Shown here in pieces: positions 35,647 to 42,532 of a DNA stretch of 46,159 nt. Made by a program: the position numbers and the translations under genes. The notes beneath the pieces were generated by a model. It did not search any database and had not been told where the DNA came from. It saw only the letters and a program-made list of their open reading frames with translations. Origin of the DNA: Verrucomicrobiota bacterium (lineage in GTDB: Bacteria; Verrucomicrobiota; Verrucomicrobiia; Limisphaerales; UBA11320); NCBI GenBank assembly GCA_016199985.1, contig JACQFQ010000060.1:1-46159 (forward strand), given 5' to 3'. Position 1 is the stretch's first letter; every line of letters begins with the position of its first letter.

Positions 35647-36612
35647 TCAATTCGCTCGGAGCCGGTAAAACTGCGCTGGACTTGCGTTGGTCACACTCGC
35701 GGATACCCATCCGGAGTCTATCGTCCAAGGAGTCGAAACCGTGCCCCAACTACCCGTCAAAGCGCCAGCGCTCTCCAGGAGAGACAAGCTGCCATTGTTC
35801 GTCCATGTCAGGTGGAGCACTTCCGAGCCTGCCGATAGATTCGCTCCCGCAATCAGCAGCGGTGGAGGCAAGGGCAAGGCGCGGAAATCATCCGCCCACA
35901 TCTGGCCTTCGGAAATAGGACCGTAAAAAGTATCCCCCGCAACGCAAAACGAGAACGTACTGGTTGCTGTCATTCCGGGGGACATTTGGCTCACCGTCAG
36001 TGAATCGAGTTGTGTCCATGCCGAGCCGGCGCCAGTGGAATCATACCAGGCTTGGATCGTCTGGTTCGCGGGGTAATAAACCAAACGCAGGCCGAACAGC
36101 GTGTTGTTCGTGGAGGGAACGACGACTGGGCTTGTTGAGCCGCCCTCAAGGGCCCGAATCCAAACCGAACCGAACGACGAACCGGTTCTATGCTGCCCCA
36201 TGCCCAGGCCAAAGCCGTGAAATCCGCCGTTCGCAAAGGCTTCTGTATCCAACACGAACAAATACAAAGCCGAGCCGCCATCGCCGTTAGGCACAGTGTT
36301 ATGGCCGACGATGTCAACCATCCAGCCCTCGGCCACGGTCGGCTTCCCATTCCAAATCTTGCCAGCCCGCTGGTGGTCGCTGGTGGTGATCGAATCAAGC
36401 AAGCTGGCATGACCATTCGTGACGACAACAGTCATTTGACCGAGCCATTGGTTGGTAATCGTCCAATGGGTCGAGGAATAGAGTGTCGAGGAAAAATCGT
36501 CCGTTCCTACCCAGTCAGCTCCGGTGCATTGGCTGGCGGCAAGGAGCAAAAAGAGAGTGACGACACGAACTGTGTTCTTCGCGATCCAGATTCTAAGGCT
36601 CGGATGTTTCAT
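35647..36612 (-). CDS. Secreted protein with lineage-type C-terminal module, in a cassette
   Basis: 321 residues from ATG 36612 with a signal peptide (VRVVTLFLLLAASQCTGA). The body (about 35-240) is a beta-rich lectin/LamG-like domain: 'DDFSSTLYSSTHWTITNQWLG', 'GGFHGFGLGMGQHRTGSSFG' and 'LFGLRLVYYPANQTIQAWYD'. The end ('LHLTWTNNGSLSLLESAGALTGSW' ... 'AQFYRLRAN') is the same module as in the chromosomal protein at 2-370. A cassette carrying such a lineage-typical exported protein is unusual. Its start lies 5 nt after the stop of a truncated VOC gene. Confidence 0.85.
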   Translation of the reverse strand: MKHPSLRIWIAKNTVRVVTLFLLLAASQCTGADWVGTDDFSSTLYSSTHWTITNQWLGQMTVVVTNGHASLLDSITTSDHQRAGKIWNGKPTVAEGWMVDIVGHNTVPNGDGGSALYLFVLDTEAFANGGFHGFGLGMGQHRTGSSFGSVWIRALEGGSTSPVVVPSTNNTLFGLRLVYYPANQTIQAWYDSTGAGSAWTQLDSLTVSQMSPGMTATSTFSFCVAGDTFYGPISEGQMWADDFRALPLPPPLLIAGANLSAGSEVLHLTWTNNGSLSLLESAGALTGSWGTVSTPWTIDSGWVSASVTNASPAQFYRLRAN

Positions 36613-36617
36613 AGTTT

Positions 36618-36809
36618 TCACAACGCTCGCAGAGGAATCGCGGATGGGCACTCGCCCGCCATAATCGTGCAGTCCCCACAAGTGAAGAAAAGCCAGCCAG
36701 GATCTGAGATGGGTTGGATGGCGAACCCGAGCACGTCCCGGTAGAAGGCGGCGGACGACCGCAAATCTGGAACGGCGATGACAAAGCTTGTTCGTGTGAT
36801 TGTCGGCAT
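36618..36809 (-). pseudogene. Truncated VOC-superfamily gene (63 codons)
   Basis: 63 residues: 'FVIAVPDLRSSAAFYRDVLGF', 'DPGWLFFTCGDCTIMAGECPSAIP' and then an early stop. These are the first two beta-strands-plus-helix units of a VOC domain of about 120-130 residues. The second half, which should begin right after 'AIP', is missing and is replaced by the start of the secreted-protein gene. Either a deletion or the arrival of the 35647-36612 gene broke it. The intact N-terminus starts 18 nt below attC site 4, as expected for the original cassette gene. Confidence 0.75.
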
Positions 36810-36827
36810 AGTGTGCGAGTAGGCTAT

Positions 36828-36984
36828 GGCTTAAGAGCTGAGTGACGGCCTGTGGACGAATGGTGCGATCAAGATGCCACAGGGCTCAGTGACTTAATCA
36901 ACCGATGACGAAACCGACCGATCACCCGTCCTGCGAAGCCTTGTGCAAAGAAGGAAGGCCGTTCAGTCGAGAGAGTTGTTAGGC
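36828..36984 (-). repeat. attC site 4 (long, composite)
   Basis: A 157-nt site from GGCTTAAG (36828-36835) to GTTAGGC (36978-36984). The left half (GAGCTGAGTGACGGCC ... AATCAACCG) equals the complete short site 5; the right half ends with GGCCGTTCAGTCGAGAGAGTT. It looks like two sites or half-sites joined. Confidence 0.85.
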
Positions 36985-36993
36985 GTTTTCGGT

Positions 36994-37494
36994 TCATTTG
37001 GTTTTGGGCGGCTGAGTCTTCGTCTTTTGAGGTGGCACGCTCCGGAGTTCGTAGCGAGTCCCAGCGGCTTCAAAGCCCTTCAGCGTCTCTTCGGCGTCGT
37101 CACCGATCGTGGCCAAGGTCAATGTCCCGTCCTCAATCTTGAAGAAGGCTCGGACCGATTGCCCGATGCTAACGCTCTGTGACGGTGGACAACCTTTGAT
37201 CGTGGCGTGTAACTGCTTTGGGTCTTTGCCTGCAGGCAGTGTAATTGTCGTCTCAAACCAAAAGTTCGTGTCCCGGTGAAAATGCAGGGAATTGCCGGAG
37301 ATCGTGATGGTGATTTTTTGGCGCGCGTTGTCGCCCACCAGGACTCCCTCCCACGTTCCCTGGAGAAGTCGCAGTTCCACAGCGGTTGGTTGACTGGCAG
37401 AGTGTTTGGCGTTGGCGGCGAGTTGCTCGCCCGCGTTAGCGATGAACGAGGCGACGACGCAAACAACGGTGATGGTATGTCGAAATAGATTCAT
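36994..37494 (-). CDS. Secreted TIGR03067-like protein
   Basis: 166 residues. A signal peptide (HTITVVCVVASFIANA) precedes a lipocalin-like domain with 'LRLLQGTWEGVLVGDNARQKITITISGNSLHFH', 'TLPAGKDPKQLHATIKGCPP' and 'AFFKIEDGTLTLATIG'. This pattern ('LQGTWEGV...GDNLTF...KIEGDTLTLA') is that of the planctomycete/verrucomicrobial TIGR03067 family, of unknown function. A lysine/proline-rich tail (PPQKTKTQPPKTK) ends it. It is a single-gene cassette between sites 4 and 5. Confidence 0.8.
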   Translation of the reverse strand: MNLFRHTITVVCVVASFIANAGEQLAANAKHSASQPTAVELRLLQGTWEGVLVGDNARQKITITISGNSLHFHRDTNFWFETTITLPAGKDPKQLHATIKGCPPSQSVSIGQSVRAFFKIEDGTLTLATIGDDAEETLKGFEAAGTRYELRSVPPQKTKTQPPKTK

Positions 37495-37584
37495 GGCCTC
37501 AAGTGTCAGGCGGCTGGCTGCGGAGGTTATCAGAAACTTGTGAAAAGATTGTAAATAATCCGTTCGTACGGGGCGCGAGGAAAC

Positions 37585-37667
37585 GCATAAGAGTTGAGTG
37601 ACGGCCTGCGAACGAGCGGGACGATCAAGATGCCGCAGGGCTCAGCCGCTAAATCAACCGGTTATTG
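37585..37667 (-). repeat. attC site 5 (short form)
   Basis: 83 nt from GCATAAG (37585-37591) to GTTATTG (37661-37667). The right box overlaps the stop codon of the next gene. The body is about 80% like the left half of sites 4, 6 and 15. Confidence 0.75.
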
Positions 37668-37928
37668 ATTCCTCTTGCGAATCTGCCGCCACCGCCGCAA
37701 CTCTGCGACTGCGCTGGACAGGGCGAGCGAGCCAAGTCCCAAGCTGACCAACAAGCACACTCCGAAGAACACGGGACGGTCTTGGGGAGTGACGACTTTA
37801 TAACCGTCTGCCGCGGACTCGAACCTGAACTGACGTAGAAGCAGGGCAACGATGCCAACAAGAAACAACATCAGTCCGAATCCGAACATGAACACGCAGA
37901 CGAAGATGCTGGGACTTCTCGGGCGCAT
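37662..37928 (-). CDS. Small two-helix membrane protein (88 aa)
   Basis: 88 residues with two membrane helices ('FVCVFMFGFGLMLFLVGIVALLL' and 'PVFFGVCLLVSLGLGSLALSSAVA') joined by a loop with 'FRFESAADGYKVVTPQDR'. The tail is basic (ELRRWRQIRKRNQ). No family is recognised. The stop codon TAA lies inside the attC box of site 5, and the start is 11 nt below site 6. Confidence 0.75.
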   Translation of the reverse strand: MRPRSPSIFVCVFMFGFGLMLFLVGIVALLLRQFRFESAADGYKVVTPQDRPVFFGVCLLVSLGLGSLALSSAVAELRRWRQIRKRNQ

Positions 37929-37939
37929 GAGCTACCTAC

Positions 37940-38095
37940 GTCTATGAGCTGAGTGACGGCCTGCAAACGAATGGCACGACAAGGATGCCACAGAGCTCAG
38001 TGACTGACGCAACCGGTGATGAACCCAGGCCCCACCCGTCCTGCGAGGCTTTGTGCGAAGAACGAAGGCCGTTCACTCGAGCGATCTTGTTAGGC
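37940..38095 (-). repeat. attC site 6 (long, composite)
   Basis: 156 nt from GTCTATGAGCTGAG (37940) to GTTAGGC (38089-38095). It is closely similar to site 4 along its whole length, including the right arm GGCCGTTCACTCGAGCGATCT. The stop codon of the next gene is embedded in the right box. Confidence 0.85.
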
Positions 38096-38677
38096 CTTAT
38101 CGTCGTCATTGTGTCTGTGTGATGATTCATAATTGACTCCTGCCCACTGCGCGACGAGGGGTCCCAACCAAGCACTCGTCTCAAACTCTTCATGTGCCAG
38201 GAGTTTGAATTCGCCGGCGCCTTCGAGCAGAAGCCCCCAAGAGTGCTTGACCAAATCATCAACCTTACCACCGTCGTAGACCTGTCGGACAATCCGCACG
38301 TCCCGTTTGTCCACCTTGCGGCGGGTGCGACGTGTCAGGAAAATATTCTCAACCAAAAGCTTGTCTCCGTGAAACGTGTAAGCCGTGACTGACCACAAAC
38401 GCCACCAAGCCGTGCCGAAACCGTAGCGAAAGATGACGATGCCACAAACCCACCAGAGCACCGCGAGCCATAACGGCGCTTTCCGAACGGCGAGGGCCTG
38501 ATAAGTTAAGAAGGGGCCCGCGAAAAGCCAACCAAGCAGCCAGCCTCCAAAGAGCAAATAAAAAGTCCACATGAACCACGGCGGACCAACTCTTCGACGG
38601 TTGATGACCACGTCACCATCGCGAGAGGTCGTCACTTGAAATCCCTCGGGGGCAATAGTTGTGGCTGCGGGTTGCAT
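38090..38677 (-). CDS. Membrane protein with PH-like cytoplasmic domain
   Basis: 195 residues. Two adjacent membrane helix regions ('FMWTFYLLFGGWLLGWLFAGPFL' and 'LWLAVLWWVCGIVIFRYGFGTAWW') are followed by a beta-rich domain with 'SVTAYTFHGDKLLVENIFLTRRTRRKV' that resembles bacterial PH domains. The tail is His/Asp-rich (SSHRHNDDDKA) and its stop TAA sits inside the GCCTAAC box of site 6. The start overlaps the upstream 73-codon gene (TGATG), so it is the last gene of a three-gene cassette. Confidence 0.75.
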   Translation of the reverse strand: MQPAATTIAPEGFQVTTSRDGDVVINRRRVGPPWFMWTFYLLFGGWLLGWLFAGPFLTYQALAVRKAPLWLAVLWWVCGIVIFRYGFGTAWWRLWSVTAYTFHGDKLLVENIFLTRRTRRKVDKRDVRIVRQVYDGGKVDDLVKHSWGLLLEGAGEFKLLAHEEFETSAWLGPLVAQWAGVNYESSHRHNDDDKA

Positions 38678-38898
38678 CACAGACAGGAGGCGTTTCCGGC
38701 CTTTGGCTTTTTTGCGTCCGCTGCATAGTTGGAGATGAAGGCGTAATCGACTTCGTAAGTCTTGGTCTCTCGCAGTCCAAATTCGTGCTGCTCAAGAAGC
38801 TCCACCAAGCGGTCGCCGCCAACCCGAAACCCGCAGCGAAAACTGGCCGGCGTAATCGGCGTTGGCTCCAGCGCTGTGCTAGACGACGGCACATTCAT
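38677..38898 (-). CDS. Small hypothetical protein (73 aa)
   Basis: 73 residues: 'STALEPTPITPASFRCGFRVGG', then 'RLVELLEQHEFGLRETKTYEVDYAFISNYAADAKK'. No family is recognised. The first third reads like the translation of a dispersed repeat I associate with verrucomicrobial intergenic DNA (low certainty), so a repeat may have supplied part of the gene. It overlaps the upstream gene by 4 nt (ATGA) and the downstream gene by 1-2 nt (TGATG), so it is probably translated. Confidence 0.5.
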   Translation of the reverse strand: MNVPSSSTALEPTPITPASFRCGFRVGGDRLVELLEQHEFGLRETKTYEVDYAFISNYAADAKKPKAGNASCL

Positions 38899-39332
38899 TT
38901 TCTATCTCGGTTTTGCGAACTCGACTCGACCATTATCTTCCAGGAGATCCCAAAGCGATCCATTACGATTCCGTATCGCTCAGCAAAAAATGTTTTCAGC
39001 AAAGGGATTTGGATCTGCCCGCCTTCGCTGAGAGCCGCGAAAAACCGTTCGGCTTTCTCCGCAGTTTCCACTCGGAGAGCAAACGAAAAGCCTGCAAACG
39101 TCGTTTCGGTTGGCGGCCTCTCGCAACCGCAGTCTGACGCCATGACCTCAGTGGAACCGATGCGGAATGTCGCGTGAAATATCTTCTCCTCCAGTCCTGG
39201 CCTCATTTGGGAAGGGTCTGGACATTCGCGAAACCGCATCGTGAAGAGAGTCTCGGCTCCAATCGTCCGGCAGTAGAAATTGACCTCTTCTTCAGTGCGC
39301 CCGTAGAAATTTAGCGTGGTTTGAACGTTCAT
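38895..39332 (-). CDS. PhnB-like VOC-superfamily protein
   Basis: 145 residues from ATG 39332. 'VQTTLNFYGRTEEEVNFYCRTIGAETLFTMRF', 'KIFHATFRIGSTEVMASDC', 'GFSFALRVETAEKAERFFAALSEGGQIQIPLLKTFFAERYGIVMDRFGISWKI' give the PhnB/3-demethylubiquinone-like VOC layout. Members bind small ligands as dimers; the function is unknown. It is the first of three overlapping genes. A 470-nt leader with a large REP doublet separates it from attC site 7, which is unusual for a cassette. Confidence 0.85.
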   Translation of the reverse strand: MNVQTTLNFYGRTEEEVNFYCRTIGAETLFTMRFRECPDPSQMRPGLEEKIFHATFRIGSTEVMASDCGCERPPTETTFAGFSFALRVETAEKAERFFAALSEGGQIQIPLLKTFFAERYGIVMDRFGISWKIMVESSSQNRDRK

Positions 39333-39806
39333 GAATTGTCCTATGCGCGTGGTAACAATCAGAACCTCACGACCGAAGCCCAGGAAACAACCCATCGCAA
39401 TAAGGCCAAAGATCGCAGGGGCAGCCATCCGGACCGACATGCTTCCACCTTCCGGATAAAAGTCAGGAGGGCCAAGGGCCCAATCACAAGCCAGCCCAGG
39501 GCAAAGCCCTGGGTAGGGCCGTTGTTTGGAGGGTCAGCCCCAACGGGGCGGCACAATGGACTTCAATCCCACACATACTGCGAAGAACGACCCTCGCCAA
39601 TGATTGCGGCATGCCAGAAATTGTAACGCCTCTTTGATTCGGCTGACCATGGGTTGCGACGCCCCTTCAGGGCTTGCGGTCATGGTGTGACGATGAACCC
39701 AGGGCGTTGCCCTGGGCTGGCTTGTGATCGAGCCTTTGGCCCTCCCGATCTGGTCCAGCCCGCTTTGTGAATTACATACCAATTGTGTACCTCATGGGGA
39801 TCCGCG
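39333..39806. repeat. Long cassette leader with an inverted REP doublet
   Basis: This 474-nt gap between the PhnB-like gene and attC 7 has no convincing gene. Two 49-nt elements, 39466-39514 and 39697-39745, are inverted copies differing at 4 positions. Each contains an internal palindrome (CCCAGGGC/GCCCTGGG). They flank about 180 nt that also holds GGGGCG and CGCCCC boxes. This is the structure of a REP/BIME-type element, presumably mobilised by a transposase elsewhere. Confidence 0.8.
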
Positions 39807-39923
39807 GTCTAACATCTGTGAGCTGAGCGACGGCCGATCAAAGATGGAACGACAATGAGCATGCCGAAGAGCTCAGCGACGGAGGAGAGCGTCCAGGTGG
39901 TTCACTCCAGCGATCTGTTCGTC
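39807..39923 (-). repeat. attC site 7
   Basis: 117 nt from GTCTAAC (39807-39813) to GTTCGTC (39917-39923). It carries GAGCTGAGCGACGGCC on the left and GGTGGTTCACTCCAGCGATCT on the right, near-consensus for the array. Confidence 0.85.
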
Positions 39924-39926
39924 GCC

Positions 39927-40379
39927 TCACGGGAGACGCTGACCGGGACTGACCTGGTGCGCGCTGCCATCGGCAAAGCCCACGATGGTGCTCCCGTCTG
40001 GCATCCGTATGGTCGTTAACACCGACCCCGCGCGCGTCTCATCGGCTGACATTGAGATGTTGACCTCGAGCCCGCCGAACGACCGCAAGATATCCGGTCT
40101 AAGATGCCCGCTGCGAACAAGCTCCTGGAGCGTGATCGACCGAGGCAACGGGAGACCGCGCTCCCTGCTCTGGCGGCAGATTGCGTTGACCGCCTCGACG
40201 ACCTCAGTGGCGTACGCCTCCGTCAGATCCACCCGGCCACGATACTCGCAATACGCCGAGAGGCTCAGCCAAAGACCCGCTGCTGCCATCACAGCGCACA
40301 TCAGGACGAGGCAAAGGCGACGGTATCTCACAAACACGTTGGGGCGCCGCAGCGAATCGTTAGGCTCCGTCACCGTCAT
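39927..40379 (-). CDS. Membrane-anchored hypothetical protein
   Basis: 150 residues from ATG 40379 (a GTG at 40382 is also possible). One N-terminal membrane segment (LCLVLMCAVMAAAGLWLSLSA) is followed by 'EAVNAICRQSRERGLPLPRSITLQELVRSGHLRPDILRSFGGLEVNI' and a C-terminal 'TTIRMPDGSTIVGFADGSAHQV', which resembles the 'H-x9-DG'-type ends of pseudopilin-like proteins without the pilin motif. The function is unknown. It starts within the stop of the upstream gene (TGATG) and shares its cassette. Confidence 0.7.
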   Translation of the reverse strand: MTVTEPNDSLRRPNVFVRYRRLCLVLMCAVMAAAGLWLSLSAYCEYRGRVDLTEAYATEVVEAVNAICRQSRERGLPLPRSITLQELVRSGHLRPDILRSFGGLEVNISMSADETRAGSVLTTIRMPDGSTIVGFADGSAHQVSPGQRLP

Positions 40380-40627
40380 CACTCAATCTCCCTCACCGCA
40401 ATCTCGCTGCTGTAAAGAGAACCGGATGACGGTTCAATCTTCCGACGCTCCGCGCGCAACTCCATAGCCATGCGCCAGCGCAAAACAAGGCGCCCAAAGA
40501 AACCAGCCTCGGCAAGCTCGGCAGCGTTCCGCGCTCGAACGGACTCGCGCAATTGGCGTAAGCGCTCCTGAAACTCTGGGCTGCGATGCAACCTCGACTC
40601 TCCGTCTGAAACGATGCGCGACTTCAT
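40379..40627 (-). CDS. Small charged hypothetical protein (82 aa)
   Basis: 82 residues, rich in Arg and Glu, with a long predicted helix ('SPEFQERLRQLRESVRARNAAELAEAGFFGRLVLRWRMAMELRAERRK'). No signal peptide, no membrane segment and no family recognised. The leader between the attC core at 40650 and the ATG carries GGCCGCTTCGCA, shared with two other cassettes. It is the first gene of a two-gene cassette. Confidence 0.7.
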   Translation of the reverse strand: MKSRIVSDGESRLHRSPEFQERLRQLRESVRARNAAELAEAGFFGRLVLRWRMAMELRAERRKIEPSSGSLYSSEIAVREIE

Positions 40628-40643
40628 GGTGTGATGCGAAGCG

Positions 40644-40883
40644 GCCTAACGGACCCGAAGTGAGCGACACGCCTACCAACACGAGTGCGATGACGCTTAG
40701 TGCTTTTATGTGAGGCGTCTGATGACGCCTAGACCCAAGCTCGGCGACCCGGCGCATCCGCCTTCGCCAAGCGCTAAGGCGTGACAGGCTGGGACGCCAC
40801 GACTTGTCCCGCCGTAGCTTTGGAGCGAAGGCGGATTGCAACCACGATGCTCACGTCGGGTCCGCTTCAACTCATGGTTAAGC
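40644..40883 (-). repeat. attC site 8 (240 nt, with inserted hairpins)
   Basis: GCCTAAC (40644-40650) and GTTAAGC (40877-40883) are the outer boxes, and CGGACCCGA (40650-40658) near the left box recurs inverted as TCGGGTCCG (40856-40864) near the right box. 240 nt is too long for a plain attC; the middle contains extra palindromes, including CCGCCGTAGC...GAAGGCGG (about 40811-40833). I see no gene in it. Confidence 0.7.
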
Positions 40884-41261
40884 CGCGTTGGTGTCATAGA
40901 GAAATGCTGATAGGTGTCGCATCTGTTCGTCAACCCCGACGTGCAAGACCGCGTGCCAGGTATCTCCCGTGGGCGCTTCCAATCTGAATGACTCAAAAAA
41001 CGCACACTCTTCGGCGCGAATCTTCGCGGCGAGGCCGAAATCCCGACGCTCCATCGCTTGGCTCTTCCGTTCGAAAAGGTCGCGCAACTGAGCGGCCCGC
41101 TCTGCAATCTCCGTTGCGGAGCATCGACCGACGACTTTCATCCAGTCGAACGCTGACTCGATCTGCGTCTCGAATATTGGAAGACCCGCGACAATGTCCT
41201 CAAACGTTCCGCCGCTGGCGAAAAGCGTGAGTAACTTGGCGGCAATCGTTGATTGATTCAT
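40878..41261 (-). CDS. Hypothetical protein with a UVR-like motif
   Basis: 127 residues from ATG 41261. The N-terminal half is helical ('IAAKLLTLFASGGTFEDIVAGLPIFETQIESAFDWMKVV'). The middle 'AAQLRDLFERKSQAMERRDFGLAAKIRAEE' fits the UvrB/UvrC interaction motif (UVR), a helical hairpin that mediates protein contacts. No catalytic residues are seen. The stop TAA is inside the GTTAAGC box of site 8. The start overlaps the stop of a 43-codon ORF (ATGA). Confidence 0.7.
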   Translation of the reverse strand: MNQSTIAAKLLTLFASGGTFEDIVAGLPIFETQIESAFDWMKVVGRCSATEIAERAAQLRDLFERKSQAMERRDFGLAAKIRAEECAFFESFRLEAPTGDTWHAVLHVGVDEQMRHLSAFLYDTNAA

Positions 41262-41389
41262 GGCGTCTGAATGCGGACAAAAGCTGAGTGACGGCCGATC
41301 GAAAGACTGGGAGGCCCCGCGAACAGTGCGCACAGCAAGCAAGCGATGCACGTCGCCGCCAGACGCAATATGAGCCGATGAGAGGTCAT
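41258..41389 (-). CDS. 43-residue signal-peptide-like remnant ORF
   Basis: 43 residues. The N-terminus (HRLILRLAATCIACLLCALFAGP) is a good signal peptide, after which the frame runs through an orphan attC arm (GCTGAGTGACGGCCGATCG at 41283-41301) and stops at the ATGA of the UVR-motif gene. It starts 11 nt below site 10, the position of a normal cassette gene. I read it as the 5' stub of a lost exported-protein gene, fused to an attC remnant; it may still couple translation of the next gene. Confidence 0.5.
   Translation of the reverse strand: MTSHRLILRLAATCIACLLCALFAGPPSLSIGRHSAFVRIQTP
41280..41302 (-). repeat. Orphan attC arm (site 9 remnant)
   Basis: AAAGCTGAGTGACGGCCGATCG matches the left arm of the array's attC sites, but no matching right arm or core box follows; instead an ORF runs through it. 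Confidence 0.6.
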
Positions 41390-41399
41390 TATGTTCGGG

Positions 41400-41493
41400 G
41401 CCTAACGCTCCGGATCACCGACACGCGCGCCAGTGGTGATCGGCATAGAACCAAGGCGCTATCGCAGGGCTCGCCGCATCCGGTTTGTTCGAC
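41400..41493 (-). repeat. attC site 10
   Basis: 94 nt from GCCTAAC (41400-41406) to GTTCGAC (41487-41493). The inner arms differ from the GAGCTGAG type (CTCCGGATCACCGACACGC on the left). The stop of the next gene lies 1 nt beyond. Confidence 0.8.
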
Positions 41494-41494
41494 T

Positions 41495-41875
41495 TCACTT
41501 CGCGAACACGAAACGAGTCAGCGCAAGTAAGAATGCGAACAGATACCCGCAGGCGAATCGGTCTATGCGCAGCACCCTCTGTGCTCGGTGCGACCTCCAT
41601 GTGCCGATTGCTGCCATTAGCACGCCAACGGCTATTGGTGTCAGGATTAGATTGAGAACGCGCAAGGACTGACTCTTCACCAAGTGCGAGGAGACCAGCC
41701 ACAAACTCAGGCCTCCGGCTGCAGCACCGAAAACCGAATAACCAATTCCAGCTAGCCACGGATTGGGTGCTTTTTGGAATGGTGCTCCTAAGGCACGGAG
41801 CCCAACTTCAGCCAGCACCTCAAGCGCCAATTGCAGCACAAATTCACCGAGAATCTCGAATAGGAAATCAAGCAT
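41495..41875 (-). CDS. Small membrane protein (126 aa)
   Basis: 126 residues from ATG 41875. 'MLDFLFEILGEFVLQLALEVLAEVGL' is an amphipathic/hydrophobic N-terminus. Three membrane segments follow ('GIGYSVFGAAAGGLSLWLV', 'VLNLILTPIAVGVLMAAIGTW' and 'GYLFAFLLALTRFVFA'). I recognise this as a widespread family of small bacterial membrane proteins without known function, frequent in single-gene cassettes. It ends immediately at site 10 and starts 24 nt below site 11. Confidence 0.8.
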   Translation of the reverse strand: MLDFLFEILGEFVLQLALEVLAEVGLRALGAPFQKAPNPWLAGIGYSVFGAAAGGLSLWLVSSHLVKSQSLRVLNLILTPIAVGVLMAAIGTWRSHRAQRVLRIDRFACGYLFAFLLALTRFVFAK

Positions 41876-41898
41876 GCAGGGTTGCGTCGTCAGCGGTG

Positions 41899-42031
41899 GT
41901 CGAACGAAAGAGAGCTGAGGCACGCCCGACCGAATCGAGAAGGATGTCAGCCAGACATAGGGAAACGGAATGAGCGGGGGCGACCTTGGATGCCCAGGAT
42001 TGAGGGCGCTGCCTTGAGCGACTGGTTAGGC
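41899..42031 (-). repeat. attC site 11
   Basis: 133 nt from GTCGAAC (41899-41905) to GTTAGGC (42025-42031). Arms: GAGAGCTGAGGCACGCCC on the left, GGGCGCTGCCTTGAGCGACTG on the right, pairing through GGGC/GCCC. Confidence 0.85.
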
Positions 42032-42044
42032 GGCGTCAGACTCG

Positions 42045-42515
42045 TCACAATGCTCCCCTCCTCAAGCAAATGATGTGGATGGGGTCGCTCTGTAAGTTAG
42101 CGACGATACCCACTCCAAACCGGTCCTCCTTGTAAACCAAGTGAGGATACTGCTCGCGCAGGAGCGGCTCCCCGAGTGAACTCGTGAGACATCGAACCAA
42201 CTCGGCCCTGTGATTCTGCGCAATGAGTATCTGGAAACCATGGGCGTCCTCGGCGTAGCGCCACTCTGCGCGCATGACTGGTAGGTTGCTTGTGGGTGTG
42301 ACAGTGCCTCCATACTGCCGCAACTCATGCGTGAGAAACTGAAGGAGGTCACCGGATTTATTGCGGTAGGCGACTCGCCCCTCTTGCTCCATCTCCGTGT
42401 GCTTGATGTGCCGCTGTACGGCAATCGTGCCAACTCCTGCGAGAGCGACTGTAAGCCAGATGATAACTCGTTTTAACACGGCGATGGTTCCATGCTGCCT
42501 AGCGCGCTTGGCCAT
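42045..42515 (-). CDS. Membrane-anchored hypothetical protein (156 aa)
   Basis: 156 residues from ATG 42515. One membrane segment near the N-terminus (VLKRVIIWLTVALAGVGTIAV) is followed by a soluble domain ('LLQFLTHELRQYGGTVTPTSNLPVMRAEWRYAEDAHGFQILIAQNHRAELVRCLTSSLGEPLL'). No family is recognised. The frame stays open far upstream, but those residues overlap attC site 12, so the start is put just below the site. Single-gene cassette. Confidence 0.7.
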   Translation of the reverse strand: MAKRARQHGTIAVLKRVIIWLTVALAGVGTIAVQRHIKHTEMEQEGRVAYRNKSGDLLQFLTHELRQYGGTVTPTSNLPVMRAEWRYAEDAHGFQILIAQNHRAELVRCLTSSLGEPLLREQYPHLVYKEDRFGVGIVANLQSDPIHIICLRRGAL

Positions 42516-42532
42516 GAGATCGTGGGCCCCAT

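Noticed and set aside
40350..40366. A GTTAGGC core box inside the start of the gene at 39927-40379
   Set aside because: It lies in coding sequence (residues PND of the start) without arms on either side; chance match or a faint relic.
40434..40841. A 135-codon minus-strand ORF across the small charged gene and attC 8
   Set aside because: It runs through attC arms and palindromes and is in another frame from the convincing 82-codon gene.
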